Shown here: in pieces, positions 36,579-45,153 of the stretch
Layout of the letters: the number at the start of each line of letters is the position of its first letter
Numbering within the stretch: the stretch's first letter is position 1
DNA from: Aquibium microcysteis
GTDB lineage: Bacteria; Pseudomonadota; Alphaproteobacteria; Rhizobiales; Rhizobiaceae
Direction: 5' to 3'
DNA length: 64,000 nt
Assembly (NCBI RefSeq): GCF_014495845.1
Contig: NZ_CP061080.1
Coordinates: 1,229,001-1,293,000, forward strand
The notes under the pieces: model-generated
Database searches by the model: none
The model's input: only the letters and a program-made list of their open reading frames with translations
Told to the model about the DNA's origin: nothing
Translations under genes and position numbers: made by a program

Positions 36579-37958
36579 TCAGCCGAACATCGCCTCGATG
36601 GTCGAAGCGATCGCAAGCAGCGCCCGGTCGCGATACCATGGCGCGCAGAGCTGCAGGCCGACGGGAAGTCCCTTCGACGTCCGGCCGCAAGGCAGCGAGA
36701 TGGCCGGGTGGCCCGTCAGGTTCTGCGGAAAGGTGAAGGGATACCAGGCGCCGCGCACGGTGCCCTCGTTGTGGCCGTCGATCATGATGTCGCCGGTCGG
36801 ATCGACGTCGATCGGCAGCGGCGGCGCCGTGAGCGTGGGCGAGACGACGAGATCGAACCGTTCGAACAGCGACTGCATCGCCTGGAACAGCACGGTCCGC
36901 GCCGCGGTTGCCCGGGCGAGGTCGACGCCGGAGCAGGCCTCGCCGAGCGCGATCGTGTCGAGCAGGGACTGGGACACCAGCGCCTCGCGCCCCTTCGTCA
37001 GCGGGCCGGTGCGGGCGGCGAGCCCGACGCGCAGCAGGGTGAGGAACGCCGCCTCATGGGACTTGAAGTCGATCTCCGTCGTTTCGACCCGCGCGCCTTC
37101 GGCTTCCAGCGCCCGGACCGCCCGCCCGGTGATCGACGCGACCTCGCCCTCCACCCGGGCGCCGCCCTGCGCGATCCAGGCAATCCGCAGCCCCTCGAGC
37201 GAGGGACGGCCGGGCTCGTGCAGCATCACCGCCGCCTGGCCGTAGGGATCGCGCGGATCGGCCCCGGCGATCGCCGCAAACAGCAGTTCGGCGTCGGCCA
37301 CGGTGCGCGCCATCGGACCGACGAAGGAATTGGCGCCGAAGAGGTCGGGCAGTTGCAGATGCGGCACGACCCCGAGCGTCGGCTTGAAACCGACGACGCC
37401 GCAACAGGCGGCCGGAATGCGGATCGAGCCGCCCCCGTCTGTGCCGAGCGCCAGCGGCCCCATGCCAGCCGCAACCGCGACCGCCGCGCCGGAACTCGAA
37501 GCGCCGGGTGTGACGCCGGCATCGATCGGATTGAGCGTGCGGCCGAACAGCGGCGAGGTCGGCGACTGCACGTGGCCGAACTCCGGCGTGGTGCTCTTGC
37601 CGATCAGGATCGCGCCGGCCTTGCGCGCGCGCGCCACCGAGACCGCATCGTCCTTGGGCACGTTGGTTTCGAACAGGCGCGAGCCCATGGTGGTGCGCAC
37701 GCCCGCCGTGTTGATCAGGTCCTTGACCGAGTAGGGGATGCCGAACAGCGGCGGCAAGTCCTCGCCGGCCGTCATCGCGGCCTCCGCGGCGCGCGCCTCG
37801 GCTCGCGCTTCCCGGCCCGTGACGGTGATGAAGGCGTTGAGGTCGGCGCGCGCCTCGATCCGCCCGAGCACGGCTTCGGTCACCTCGACGGGCGACAGCG
37901 CCTTGCGGCGATACCTTGCGGCGAGTTCGGTGGCGGTGAGATCGGCGATGTCGGTCAT
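36579..37958 (-). CDS. amidase-signature family hydrolase
   Basis: A 459-residue amidase-signature enzyme. Catalytic residues: Lys in PYSVKDLINT, cis-Ser in TPGASSSGAAVAVAAG and the nucleophile Ser in TDGGGSIRIPAACCG. It hydrolyses an amide of unknown identity in the cytoplasm. GGAGA precedes the ATG by 3-4 bases. It is the last gene of an operon running from an ABC binding protein through a CE4 hydrolase and two short-chain dehydrogenases, so its substrate is probably derived from what the transporter imports. A half-amidase role after imide ring opening is a hypothesis. Confidence 0.9.
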   Translation of the reverse strand: MTDIADLTATELAARYRRKALSPVEVTEAVLGRIEARADLNAFITVTGREARAEARAAEAAMTAGEDLPPLFGIPYSVKDLINTAGVRTTMGSRLFETNVPKDDAVSVARARKAGAILIGKSTTPEFGHVQSPTSPLFGRTLNPIDAGVTPGASSSGAAVAVAAGMGPLALGTDGGGSIRIPAACCGVVGFKPTLGVVPHLQLPDLFGANSFVGPMARTVADAELLFAAIAGADPRDPYGQAAVMLHEPGRPSLEGLRIAWIAQGGARVEGEVASITGRAVRALEAEGARVETTEIDFKSHEAAFLTLLRVGLAARTGPLTKGREALVSQSLLDTIALGEACSGVDLARATAARTVLFQAMQSLFERFDLVVSPTLTAPPLPIDVDPTGDIMIDGHNEGTVRGAWYPFTFPQNLTGHPAISLPCGRTSKGLPVGLQLCAPWYRDRALLAIASTIEAMFG

Positions 37959-37969
37959 GGTCTCCGCTC

Positions 37970-38725
37970 TCAGATCATCCACCGGCCGCCGTCGATCAGC
38001 AGGCTCTGGCCCGTGATGAAGCGCGCCTCGTCGCTGGCGAGGAAGGCCACGGCGGCGGCGACGTCCTCGGGTTCGCCGACGAAGCCCGCCGGCGTGGCCG
38101 CCTTGATCCTGTCGATGACGGCGGCCGGCACGCGGTCGTGCGCGCGGGTGCGAATCGCGCCCGGCGCGACGGCGTTGACGGTCACGCTATGCGGCGCGAG
38201 TTCGCGCGCCAGCGAGCGCGTGAAGCCGACGATGCCCATCTTGGCGGCCGCATAGTCGGCGAGCCCGGCATCGCCCGCGAAGGCCGCGTCGCTCGCCATG
38301 TTGACGATCCGCCCGCCATGCGCGCGCATGGCGCCGACGACGAGGCGCGACAGCCGCATGGCGCTGAACAGGGACACTTCCATGACGAAGCGCCAGACCT
38401 CTTCGCTCGATGCGTGGAACGGGGCCGAGCGTTCGCGCCCGCTCTGCCCGACATTGTTGACGAGGATTTCCACCCGTCCGAACCGCGCCACGGTCCCGGC
38501 ATGGAAGCTTTCGAGCACCTCGCCATCGGTGCAGTCGCCGTCGATGGCAAACAGTCTTTCCGCCTCCGCTGCGTCCATGTCGACGGTCAGAGCCGCGGTC
38601 GCGAGGTCGAGAACGCCGACGCGGGCGCCCTCGGCCAGGAAGCGCCTGGCGATGGCCGCGCCGATGCCTGCGCCGCCGCCGCTGACGATCACGACACGGT
38701 CCCTGAAGCGCTGGACGGCGATCAT
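37970..38725 (-). CDS. short-chain dehydrogenase/reductase (first of two)
   Basis: A 251-residue classical SDR. Cofactor motif: VIVSGGGAGIGAAIARRF; NNVG replaces the usual NNAG; the catalytic Ser lies in VNMASDAAF and the Tyr/Lys pair in ADYAAAKMG; the end, GQSLLIDGGRWMI, is typical. It lies 11 bases before the amidase and 10 bases after the second SDR, in the same operon. The substrate is unknown; the aspartate after the second strand (GVLDLA) suggests NAD(H). Confidence 0.9.
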   Translation of the reverse strand: MIAVQRFRDRVVIVSGGGAGIGAAIARRFLAEGARVGVLDLATAALTVDMDAAEAERLFAIDGDCTDGEVLESFHAGTVARFGRVEILVNNVGQSGRERSAPFHASSEEVWRFVMEVSLFSAMRLSRLVVGAMRAHGGRIVNMASDAAFAGDAGLADYAAAKMGIVGFTRSLARELAPHSVTVNAVAPGAIRTRAHDRVPAAVIDRIKAATPAGFVGEPEDVAAAVAFLASDEARFITGQSLLIDGGRWMI

Positions 38726-38735
38726 CCCGGGGTCC

Positions 38736-39485
38736 TCAGTGGAAGGTCCGCCCGCCATCCACCGCGATCGTCGCCCCGGTGATGTAGGACGCGTCGCGAC
38801 TGGTCAGGAAGGCGATCACGGCGGCGATCTCGTCCGGATCGGCGATGCGCGCCAGCGCATATCGGTCCCGCACCGCCTGCAGCGCGGGCTCCGGATCGCT
38901 CGATGGCAGCGAACCGCGAAACAGCTCCGTGTCGACGGCGCCGGGGCACACGATGTTGACGCGAACTCCGTAATCCGCCGCTTCGATGGCGAGCGCCTTG
39001 GAAAACATCTGCAGGCCGGCCTTGGAAGCACCGTAGGCGGTGCGATGCCGCAGCGGTTGCAGGCCCGCGCCCGACGACACGTTGACGATCGATCCCTGTC
39101 CCGCCGCGCGCAGATGCGGGACGGCCTGGCGGCAGACCAGCATCGGCCCGGTCAGGTTGACGGCCATCAGGTGCTGCCATTGCTCGTCCTCCATGGCCTC
39201 GATCGGGCATTCGAGGTCGATGCCGGCCGAATTGACGATGCCGTCGAGCCCTCCGAGCACATCGGCCGCGCGGTCGACCGCATCGCGGACGCTGCCGGCG
39301 TCGGCGAGATCGGCGACGATCGGATACAGCTCGTCCCGCCGCGCCAGTGCGGCGAGCGCCGCTTCGTCACGGTCGAGGCAGGCGACCCGTGCGCCACCAG
39401 CCAGGAAGCGCTCCACGCTCGCCCGGCCGATGCCGCGGGCGCTGCCCGTCACCAGGATGCGCCGGCCGGTGAAGTCGCCGCTCAT
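38736..39485 (-). CDS. short-chain dehydrogenase/reductase (second of two)
   Basis: A 249-residue classical SDR with RILVTGSARGIGRASVERF, VNSAGIDLE, the SSGAGLQ serine region and TAYGASKAGLQMF (YxxxK). The acidic residue in VACLDRDEA suggests NAD(H). Its start overlaps the stop of the CE4 hydrolase gene (ATGA). Only moderately similar to the neighbouring SDR, so they probably act on different steps or stereoisomers. Confidence 0.9.
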   Translation of the reverse strand: MSGDFTGRRILVTGSARGIGRASVERFLAGGARVACLDRDEAALAALARRDELYPIVADLADAGSVRDAVDRAADVLGGLDGIVNSAGIDLECPIEAMEDEQWQHLMAVNLTGPMLVCRQAVPHLRAAGQGSIVNVSSGAGLQPLRHRTAYGASKAGLQMFSKALAIEAADYGVRVNIVCPGAVDTELFRGSLPSSDPEPALQAVRDRYALARIADPDEIAAVIAFLTSRDASYITGATIAVDGGRTFH

Positions 39486-40303
39486 GCCGCTGCCTTCTCG
39501 AGGCCTGGGCGCATCGCCTCGACCATCTCGTCACAGCGGCCGATCCACACGTCGCCGTGCTTGAGCGCACGCTCGATCAGCCGTTCCAGGACGCCGATGC
39601 GCGACGGCTGGCCGATGATCTGCGGATGCATGCCGACCATCATCATGCGCTTTTCGGCGTAGAGCACGTCGAACTCGGCGGTCCAGGCCTCCGACAGCGC
39701 CGACGGCGCCTGCATCGTGCGGCCCGGCAGGACGATCGAGTACTGGAAGAAGGGCGCGTCATCGAGCACCCAGCGGAACGGCAGTTCCACGATCTTCGTC
39801 TTCTTGCCGTCCACCGTGTGGAGATAGGGCGAATCGTCGTCGAAGAAGTTCGAGGAATAGTCGAAGCCGTATTCGACCAGCATCGGCATGGTGATCGGAC
39901 TGATTTCGGCGGCGGGCGAGCGCCAGCCGCGCGGCGCGCGGCCCGTCACGCGTCTGATCGAGTCGTAGCCCTTCTGCATCTCCTCGCGTTCCTGTTCGGG
40001 CGTGAGGTTGAGAATCCAGGAATGCGTATAGCTGTGGTGGGCTATCTCGTGGCCGCCCTCGAGAATGCGCTCCATCAGCTCCGGACGCTGGTCGATCACC
40101 AGGCCAGGGATGAAGAAGGTCGTCTTCAGCCCGTAGCGCGCCAGCAGCTTCAGGACGCGATCGGTGCCGACCTTCCAGCCATAGGCGCCCTGCGACATCA
40201 GGACAGGCCGGTTCGCATAGGAAGGGTCCCGCGCCGTCCACATCGTCTCGGCATCGAGATCGAAGGTCAGGAACAGGGGAAAGCCCCGGCTGGTGAGATG
40301 CAT
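39482..40303 (-). CDS. CE4 (polysaccharide-deacetylase fold) hydrolase, possibly cyclic-imide or ureide-acting
   Basis: A 273-residue NodB-fold metallohydrolase. Metal site: FDLDAETMW supplies aspartates and GHEIAHHSYTHSW the two histidines. The architecture, without signal peptide and with the long insert RSPAAEISPITMPMLVEYG, resembles the PuuE/HpPgdA-like branch of CE4, some members of which open cyclic imides or allantoin rather than deacetylate sugars. Being cytoplasmic, and between an importer and an amidase, it more likely acts on an imported nitrogen compound than on a polysaccharide. It is coupled to the downstream SDR gene. Confidence 0.85.
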   Translation of the reverse strand: MHLTSRGFPLFLTFDLDAETMWTARDPSYANRPVLMSQGAYGWKVGTDRVLKLLARYGLKTTFFIPGLVIDQRPELMERILEGGHEIAHHSYTHSWILNLTPEQEREEMQKGYDSIRRVTGRAPRGWRSPAAEISPITMPMLVEYGFDYSSNFFDDDSPYLHTVDGKKTKIVELPFRWVLDDAPFFQYSIVLPGRTMQAPSALSEAWTAEFDVLYAEKRMMMVGMHPQIIGQPSRIGVLERLIERALKHGDVWIGRCDEMVEAMRPGLEKAAA

Positions 40304-40316
40304 GCGGAGGTTCCGA

Positions 40317-41105
40317 TCAGACGAAGCGGTGGAAGCCGGTCCAGCGCTCCGCGAAGAAGAGCACCAGCACGGTGGCGATGATGAGCAGGGTCGAGACGGC
40401 GGCGACGCTGGGGTCGACGCCCATCTCCACCGAGGTGAAGATGAGGATCGGCAGCGTGGTCTGCCGCGGCCCGGCCAGGAAGATCGTCACCGGAACATTC
40501 TCCATCGAGGTGACGAAGGAGAACAGGGCGCCCGCCACCAGGCCGGGCTTGATCAGCGGCAGCGTCACCAGCCGGAAGGCGGTGAAGCCGTCCGCTCCCA
40601 GGCAGCGCGCGGCCTCCTCGACGGAGAGGTCGATGCCCGACAGGCTCGCCAGCGCCGAGCGCACGATATAGGGGACCGTGATCACGATATGGGCGAGCAG
40701 CAGCACCACGAAGCCGCCGCGCAGCCCCACCAGCGTGAAGTACTGCAGCAGCGCCACGCCGATGACGACCGAAGGGATGATCAGCGGCGACATCAGCAGC
40801 GCGGTCAGCGCCTCCGACCCCGGCAGCATCCTGCGGAACAGCGCGTAGGACGCGGCCACCCCCAGCACCAGCGAGATCGCCGTCGCGCCGATCGCCAGAA
40901 CGAGGCTGTTGCGGATGGCGCCGAGATAGGCACTGTCGGTGAGCACCGCCTGGAACCATTTCAGCGTGAGGCCCTGCGGCGGGATCGTCAGGTAGGAGGT
41001 TTCGCTGACGGAGGCCAGCACGACCACGATGACCGGGATCTGCAGGAACACGACCACCAGGAGCGCGATCGTCGTGACGGGGAGGGTGGGGCGCTGGTCG
41101 TTCAT
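40317..41105 (-). CDS. ABC transporter permease, PotC-like
   Basis: A 262-residue inner-membrane permease with six hydrophobic helices and the EAA-type loop that contacts the ATPase (VEEAARCLGADGFTAFRLVTLPLIKPGL). It belongs to the spermidine/putrescine/opine family. Its ATG overlaps the stop of the other permease gene. It forms, with the adjacent genes, a complete importer. Confidence 0.92.
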   Translation of the reverse strand: MNDQRPTLPVTTIALLVVVFLQIPVIVVVLASVSETSYLTIPPQGLTLKWFQAVLTDSAYLGAIRNSLVLAIGATAISLVLGVAASYALFRRMLPGSEALTALLMSPLIIPSVVIGVALLQYFTLVGLRGGFVVLLLAHIVITVPYIVRSALASLSGIDLSVEEAARCLGADGFTAFRLVTLPLIKPGLVAGALFSFVTSMENVPVTIFLAGPRQTTLPILIFTSVEMGVDPSVAAVSTLLIIATVLVLFFAERWTGFHRFV

Positions 41106-41953
41106 GCTAGGCCCGCCCAGCGCTTGGTCATGCGGCTCGAGATCCAGATGATGAGGAGCGTCGCCAGGGCGAGCGCGAAGGACAGCGCCGAGCCGCTCGG
41201 CCAGTCGAGCAGTTGCATGTACTCGTCATAGATGAGCGTCGCCATCACCTGGTAGGTCGGCCCGCCGAGCATCCGCGGCGTGACCAGCGCGCTGATGGTG
41301 AGCACGAACACCAGGATCGATCCGGCGATGATGCCGGGCGCCGTCAGGGGCAGGGTCACGGCCCGGAAGACATGGAACCGGCTCGAGCCCAGTGTGGCGG
41401 CCGCGGCCTCCAGGTCGCGCGGCACGTTCTGCAGCGCCGCGACGAGCATCAGGACCATGAACGGAAGGTAGATGTGGGTGAGCCCGATCGTCACCCCGGT
41501 CACGTTGAACATCAGCTTCAGCGGCGCCTCGATCAGCCCGACGTCGATCAGGAGGTTGTTCACCACGCCCCGGTTGGTGAGCAGCACGATCCAGCCGAAG
41601 GAGCGAACCACGAGGTTCAGCATCAGCGGAAAGATGACGAGCAGCGTCAGCGGCAGTCGCCAGCCGGGCCGGCCGCGCACGATGAGGTAGGCGACCGGAT
41701 AGCCGAGCAGCAGGCAGGCGACGGTCACGCCGACGCCGAGCCCCAGTGTGCGCAGCACGACCTCGCGATAATAATCGTCGGCGACGATGCGGACGTAGTT
41801 CTGCAGCGTGAACGACCCGGCGACGATGCCCATTCCCGGCTGGTATTCGCGGAAGCTGGTCGGCGCGAGCAGGATCAGCGGGACGATGAAGGCGCCTGCA
41901 AGCACCAGGAGCAGCGGCGAGAACAGCAGCACGCCCGTCCGCCACGATCTCAT
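41102..41953 (-). CDS. ABC transporter permease, PotB-like
   Basis: A 283-residue permease with a hydrophobic N-terminal helix and a core of five to six helices; the EAA loop reads DLEAAAATLGSSRFHVFRAVTLPL. LTFSFGWIVLL-like stretches and IGLTHIYLPFMVLM fit the PotB branch. ATG overlaps the stop of the ATPase gene, and its own stop overlaps the PotC-like start, so the permeases are made in equal amounts. Confidence 0.92.
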   Translation of the reverse strand: MRSWRTGVLLFSPLLLVLAGAFIVPLILLAPTSFREYQPGMGIVAGSFTLQNYVRIVADDYYREVVLRTLGLGVGVTVACLLLGYPVAYLIVRGRPGWRLPLTLLVIFPLMLNLVVRSFGWIVLLTNRGVVNNLLIDVGLIEAPLKLMFNVTGVTIGLTHIYLPFMVLMLVAALQNVPRDLEAAAATLGSSRFHVFRAVTLPLTAPGIIAGSILVFVLTISALVTPRMLGGPTYQVMATLIYDEYMQLLDWPSGSALSFALALATLLIIWISSRMTKRWAGLA

Positions 41954-43017
41954 GGCGCGGTCTCCCGCGAAAGCACCAGCACGTCCTGCGGATGCACCTC
42001 CAGCATCACCGCCTGCCCCGGGGCGAGGTCGCCGGCCGGCCCCGAGGACGGGGCTTCGACCACGAGTTCCTGGTCGCTGCCGATCCGCACGACATACTTG
42101 ACCTGGGGACCGGAGAAGGATCGCAGCGCCACCGTCCCCGCAATCCGGTTGACGCTCTCGTCGCCGGTCGCCGCCAGGCTGATCGCCTCCTGGCGGATGA
42201 AGACTTCGACCGGCCTGCCGTCGCCGCTCAGATCGCTCTCCGAACGCAGTTCGAGTTGCTCGTGCAGCGCCACGCGCCCGCCGCGGATGGTGCCCGCGAG
42301 CCGGTTGGGCTTGCCGATGAAGCTCGCGACGAAGGACGTCGCCGGACGTCGGTAGATCGTCTCGGGCTCGGCGAACTGCTGGATCACGCCGTCCTGCATC
42401 ACGCAGACGCGGTCGGACAGACTGAGCGCCTCGGCCTGGTCGTGTGTCACGAAGAGCGTGGTGATGCCCAGTTCGCGCTGCAGGCGCTTCAGTTCGATCT
42501 GCATCTCGTCGCGAAGCTTGGCGTCGAGGTTGGACAGCGGCTCGTCGAAGAGCAGGACGTTCGGACGCGGGGCGATCGCACGCGCCATGGCGACGCGCTG
42601 CTGCTGCCCGCCGGAGAGCTGGCGCGGATAGCGCTCGCCATAGCCGGCGAGCCGCACCATGGCCAGCGCCTCGCCGACGCGTGCGTCGAGCGCGGCACCG
42701 GACTGCCCCTTGCGGCGCAGGCCGAAGGCGACGTTCTCATGGACGGTGAGATGCGGAAACAGCGCATAGGACTGGAAGACCAAGCCGATGTTGCGCTTGT
42801 TGGGCGGCAACCGGGTCACGTCCCGGTCGCCGATGCGGATCGTGCCGCCGCTCGGATCGATGAGCCCTGCCACCATGCGCAGGATCGTCGTCTTGCCGCA
42901 TCCCGACGGCCCGAGCAGCGACACGAACTCGCCCTCGTCGATCGCGAGCGACACGTCCTTCACGACGGTCACGCTGCTGTAGCGCTTGACCACATGGTCC
43001 AGGGTAAGGTTGCTCAT
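41950..43017 (-). CDS. ABC transporter ATP-binding protein, PotA-like
   Basis: A 355-residue ATPase: Walker A LLGPSGCGKTTILRMVAG, Q-loop VFQSYALFPHLTV, signature LSGGQQQRVAMARAIAP, Walker B LLFDEPLSNLDAKLR, H-loop LFVTHDQAEA, and a C-terminal TOBE regulatory domain from about residue 270. It powers the importer encoded with it. It is 48 bases after the binding-protein gene. Confidence 0.94.
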   Translation of the reverse strand: MSNLTLDHVVKRYSSVTVVKDVSLAIDEGEFVSLLGPSGCGKTTILRMVAGLIDPSGGTIRIGDRDVTRLPPNKRNIGLVFQSYALFPHLTVHENVAFGLRRKGQSGAALDARVGEALAMVRLAGYGERYPRQLSGGQQQRVAMARAIAPRPNVLLFDEPLSNLDAKLRDEMQIELKRLQRELGITTLFVTHDQAEALSLSDRVCVMQDGVIQQFAEPETIYRRPATSFVASFIGKPNRLAGTIRGGRVALHEQLELRSESDLSGDGRPVEVFIRQEAISLAATGDESVNRIAGTVALRSFSGPQVKYVVRIGSDQELVVEAPSSGPAGDLAPGQAVMLEVHPQDVLVLSRETAP

Positions 43018-43065
43018 CGTGCCCCAATCGAAGCCGTGGGTTCCTCCCGGATACCCGGTTCTTGA

Positions 43066-44091
43066 TCAGCGCAGGACTTCACGCTGCCAGCGCCGCGTCC
43101 ATTCGGGCAGCTTCGTTGCCATCTCGCTCGGATCGAGGAACATCATGTCGTCCAGCGCCTCTCCCGTCGGTACCACGGCCGACACGGCATCGGACAGGCT
43201 GACGTTCTTGTTCACCGAGCCGATGAACTGGCGCTCCGAAAAGCACTTCTGGTTGTCGGCGTCGAGGACCGTGTCGATGAATTTGAGCGCCAGATCTTCC
43301 TGCTCGGTCCCCTTGGGGATCATGATGGACGGACGGATGCCGACCGCGCCTTCCTTGGGATAGGCGACGGCGAGCGGAAGGCCGTTGCCGATCTGCACGC
43401 CGGCGCGGTCCGGATACCAGACCGCGATGTCGATCTCGCCGCGCTCGAACAGCGAGACCACCTGGTCGGCCTGGGTGTAGAGGAGCACCGCATCCTTCGC
43501 CAGCGGCTTGATCTTCTCGATGCCGGGCGTGATGTCGTCGAGCGAGCCGCCGGCCATCTTGTTGACCGCGGCGAGGAACTGCCAGCCGGTGGTGCCGGAG
43601 ATGTCGCCGATCGTCACCCGCCCCTTGTAGGCCTCGTCGAAGAGATCGTTCCAGGAGGTCGGCGGCGTGGTGATCTTGTCCTTGTTGTAGATGATGGTCG
43701 TCGAGCCGAGCATGGCCGCGACATAGGCGTCGTCCTTGCCCCAGGCGCCGTCGATGATTTCCGGCGCGTTGCCGAGCTTGGCGCGATCGAGCGTGACCAG
43801 CAGGCCTTCGTTCGCCATCTGGACGGCGAAGGCGTCGTCGGCGAAGACCACGTCCATGTCCGACTGGCCGGCGGTGGCACGGATGGCGGCCGCCTGCTGG
43901 GCCGAATTGGCGAACTTGGTCACGACGGTCGCGCCGGTCTCCTTCTCGAAGACGTCGATGTAGCAGGCCTTCACGTTGTCGGCGAAGGAGCCGCCGAACT
44001 CGCCGAGCACGAGCTCCTGCGCCGAGGCGGACGAAACGGCGACGCCGGCCAGCATGGTGGCGGCGGTGAGCAGCTTGATACGAGATTTCAT
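43066..44091 (-). CDS. periplasmic solute-binding protein of a PotD-like ABC importer
   Basis: A 341-residue extracellular binding protein with signal peptide (LLTAATMLAGVAVSSASAQ) and the two-lobed fold of the polyamine/Fe/opine group (ELVLGEFGGSFADNVKACY, DVVFADDAFAVQMANEGLL, DYFLW-type elements replaced by IDIAVWYPDRAGVQIG). GGGAGAAAG precedes the ATG. The ligand is unknown; the acidic pocket residues of PotD cannot be confirmed by eye. It is the first gene of the eight-gene operon and starts next to a divergent MarR gene. Confidence 0.92.
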   Translation of the reverse strand: MKSRIKLLTAATMLAGVAVSSASAQELVLGEFGGSFADNVKACYIDVFEKETGATVVTKFANSAQQAAAIRATAGQSDMDVVFADDAFAVQMANEGLLVTLDRAKLGNAPEIIDGAWGKDDAYVAAMLGSTTIIYNKDKITTPPTSWNDLFDEAYKGRVTIGDISGTTGWQFLAAVNKMAGGSLDDITPGIEKIKPLAKDAVLLYTQADQVVSLFERGEIDIAVWYPDRAGVQIGNGLPLAVAYPKEGAVGIRPSIMIPKGTEQEDLALKFIDTVLDADNQKCFSERQFIGSVNKNVSLSDAVSAVVPTGEALDDMMFLDPSEMATKLPEWTRRWQREVLR

Positions 44092-44148
44092 TGACTTTCT
44101 CCCATTTCCGAAGGCCCCGGGCATCTCTGAAGGACGCCATCGGGGATC

Positions 44149-44197
44149 ACGCTAGCATCGGGTGAATTACCTTTCAAGAAAGAAAATTGAAAGGTAA
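44149..44197. promoter_or_regulatory. divergent promoter-operator: 11-bp perfect inverted repeat carrying both -35 hexamers
   Basis: TTACCTTTCAA (44167-44177) and TTGAAAGGTAA (44187-44197) are exact reverse complements with a 9-base spacer. Each arm contains TTGAAA reading outward. On the minus strand TTGAAA is followed after 17 bases by TAGCGT (44154-44149), giving a promoter for the importer operon. On the plus strand TTGAAA faces the MarR gene, with a weaker -10. A dimeric regulator at this site would control both directions. Confidence 0.7.
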
Positions 44198-44264
44198 ACT
44201 CCCTTACCCGTCACCTTGTCCGCGGCCGCTGGCCGGACTAGACGGTGAACGCAGCGGTCGGGAC

Positions 44265-44789
44265 ATGGAAGCATTGGACGAAGCACCCCTGAAGTATTGG
44301 GAACTGGATCGGGTCGGTCGCGGCATGGCGGCCTGGCGTCGCGAAAGGCCGGACATCGACGGCAGCGGCAAGGCCGTCGTCGGCCGCATCCTGCATCTCA
44401 ACGACATCATCATGCGCGCCGTGGACAAGGTGCTCGCCCGGCATGGCGTGAAGTATCCGGTCTATGCCGTCCTGGCGACGATCCGCGTGTCCGGCGCGCC
44501 CTACCGCATGTCGCCGACGGAACTGCTGTCCTCGCTGCTGGTCACGTCCGGCGGGCTGTCGAACCTGCTGCGGCGGATGGAGGCCGACGGCTACATCAAG
44601 CGCATGGCCGACAAGCGCGACGGGCGCGGCGTGATCGTGGAACTGACCGAAAAGGGCATCGCGGTCGCCGACGCCAGCATGGCCGACCACGCCGCCGCCG
44701 AACGCCATCTCGTGAACTGCCTTTCGCCGGAGCTGCAGGAGTCCGTGGCCCGCGCGCTGTCGCTGATGACTGCGGCGGCCGAGCGTTGA
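44265..44789 (+). CDS. MarR-family transcriptional regulator
   Basis: A 174-residue MarR protein: VLARHGVKYPVYAVLATIRV, the DNA-reading segment MSPTELLSSLLVTSGGLSNL, RRMEADGYIKRMADKRDGRG as wing, and the helical C-terminus. The ATG at 44265 (MEALDEAP) gives the expected N-terminus. It is divergent from the ABC importer and catabolic operon and almost certainly controls it through the inverted repeat between them; the effector is probably the substrate or an intermediate. Confidence 0.9.
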   Translation: MEALDEAPLKYWELDRVGRGMAAWRRERPDIDGSGKAVVGRILHLNDIIMRAVDKVLARHGVKYPVYAVLATIRVSGAPYRMSPTELLSSLLVTSGGLSNLLRRMEADGYIKRMADKRDGRGVIVELTEKGIAVADASMADHAAAERHLVNCLSPELQESVARALSLMTAAAER

Positions 44790-45153
44790 GGGTCGCCCCC
44801 CATTGACGCGCAGTCGCAATGCCCGACGACTTTCCGCGCCTGCTCTCTCGTCCAGCCGGCCTTTCTTGCGCGATACGCCAACGTACCGGTCGACAGCCTG
44901 CGACGATATGGTGTCGGGAGTGTTTCCCGCTCGATCACGCCATGGTTCGGAAAGCTCCATTTCTCTCCGCCGGACCCAGGCTTTCTGCGGCCCGCTCGCG
45001 TTCGAATGTCCTCGACCCGGTGTGGACGATCCAACCGCCTCGCTTTATCCGGATTCGCGCGGTATACCGCCTTCTCATTTGCTGTTTGGCAGACCGTGAT
45101 GGTTCCCATCGGTGCCACAGATCCCCATCGACGAAACGGGCGGCAGGACGACG
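44790..45153. other. 364-bp gap before dusA without a recognised gene
   Basis: No tRNA, small gene or riboswitch that I can support. Short open frames exist but lack ribosome-binding sites and family resemblance. The one feature is a 12-bp perfect palindrome, GCGGTATACCGC, at 45059-45070, about 85 bases before the dusA start; it could be an operator or part of the dusA promoter region. Confidence 0.5.

Noticed and set aside
44803-45099. 98-codon frame in the gap before dusA
   Set aside because: Starts at a TTG without ribosome-binding site, and composition (Ser/Arg/Pro-rich) resembles a random GC-rich frame.
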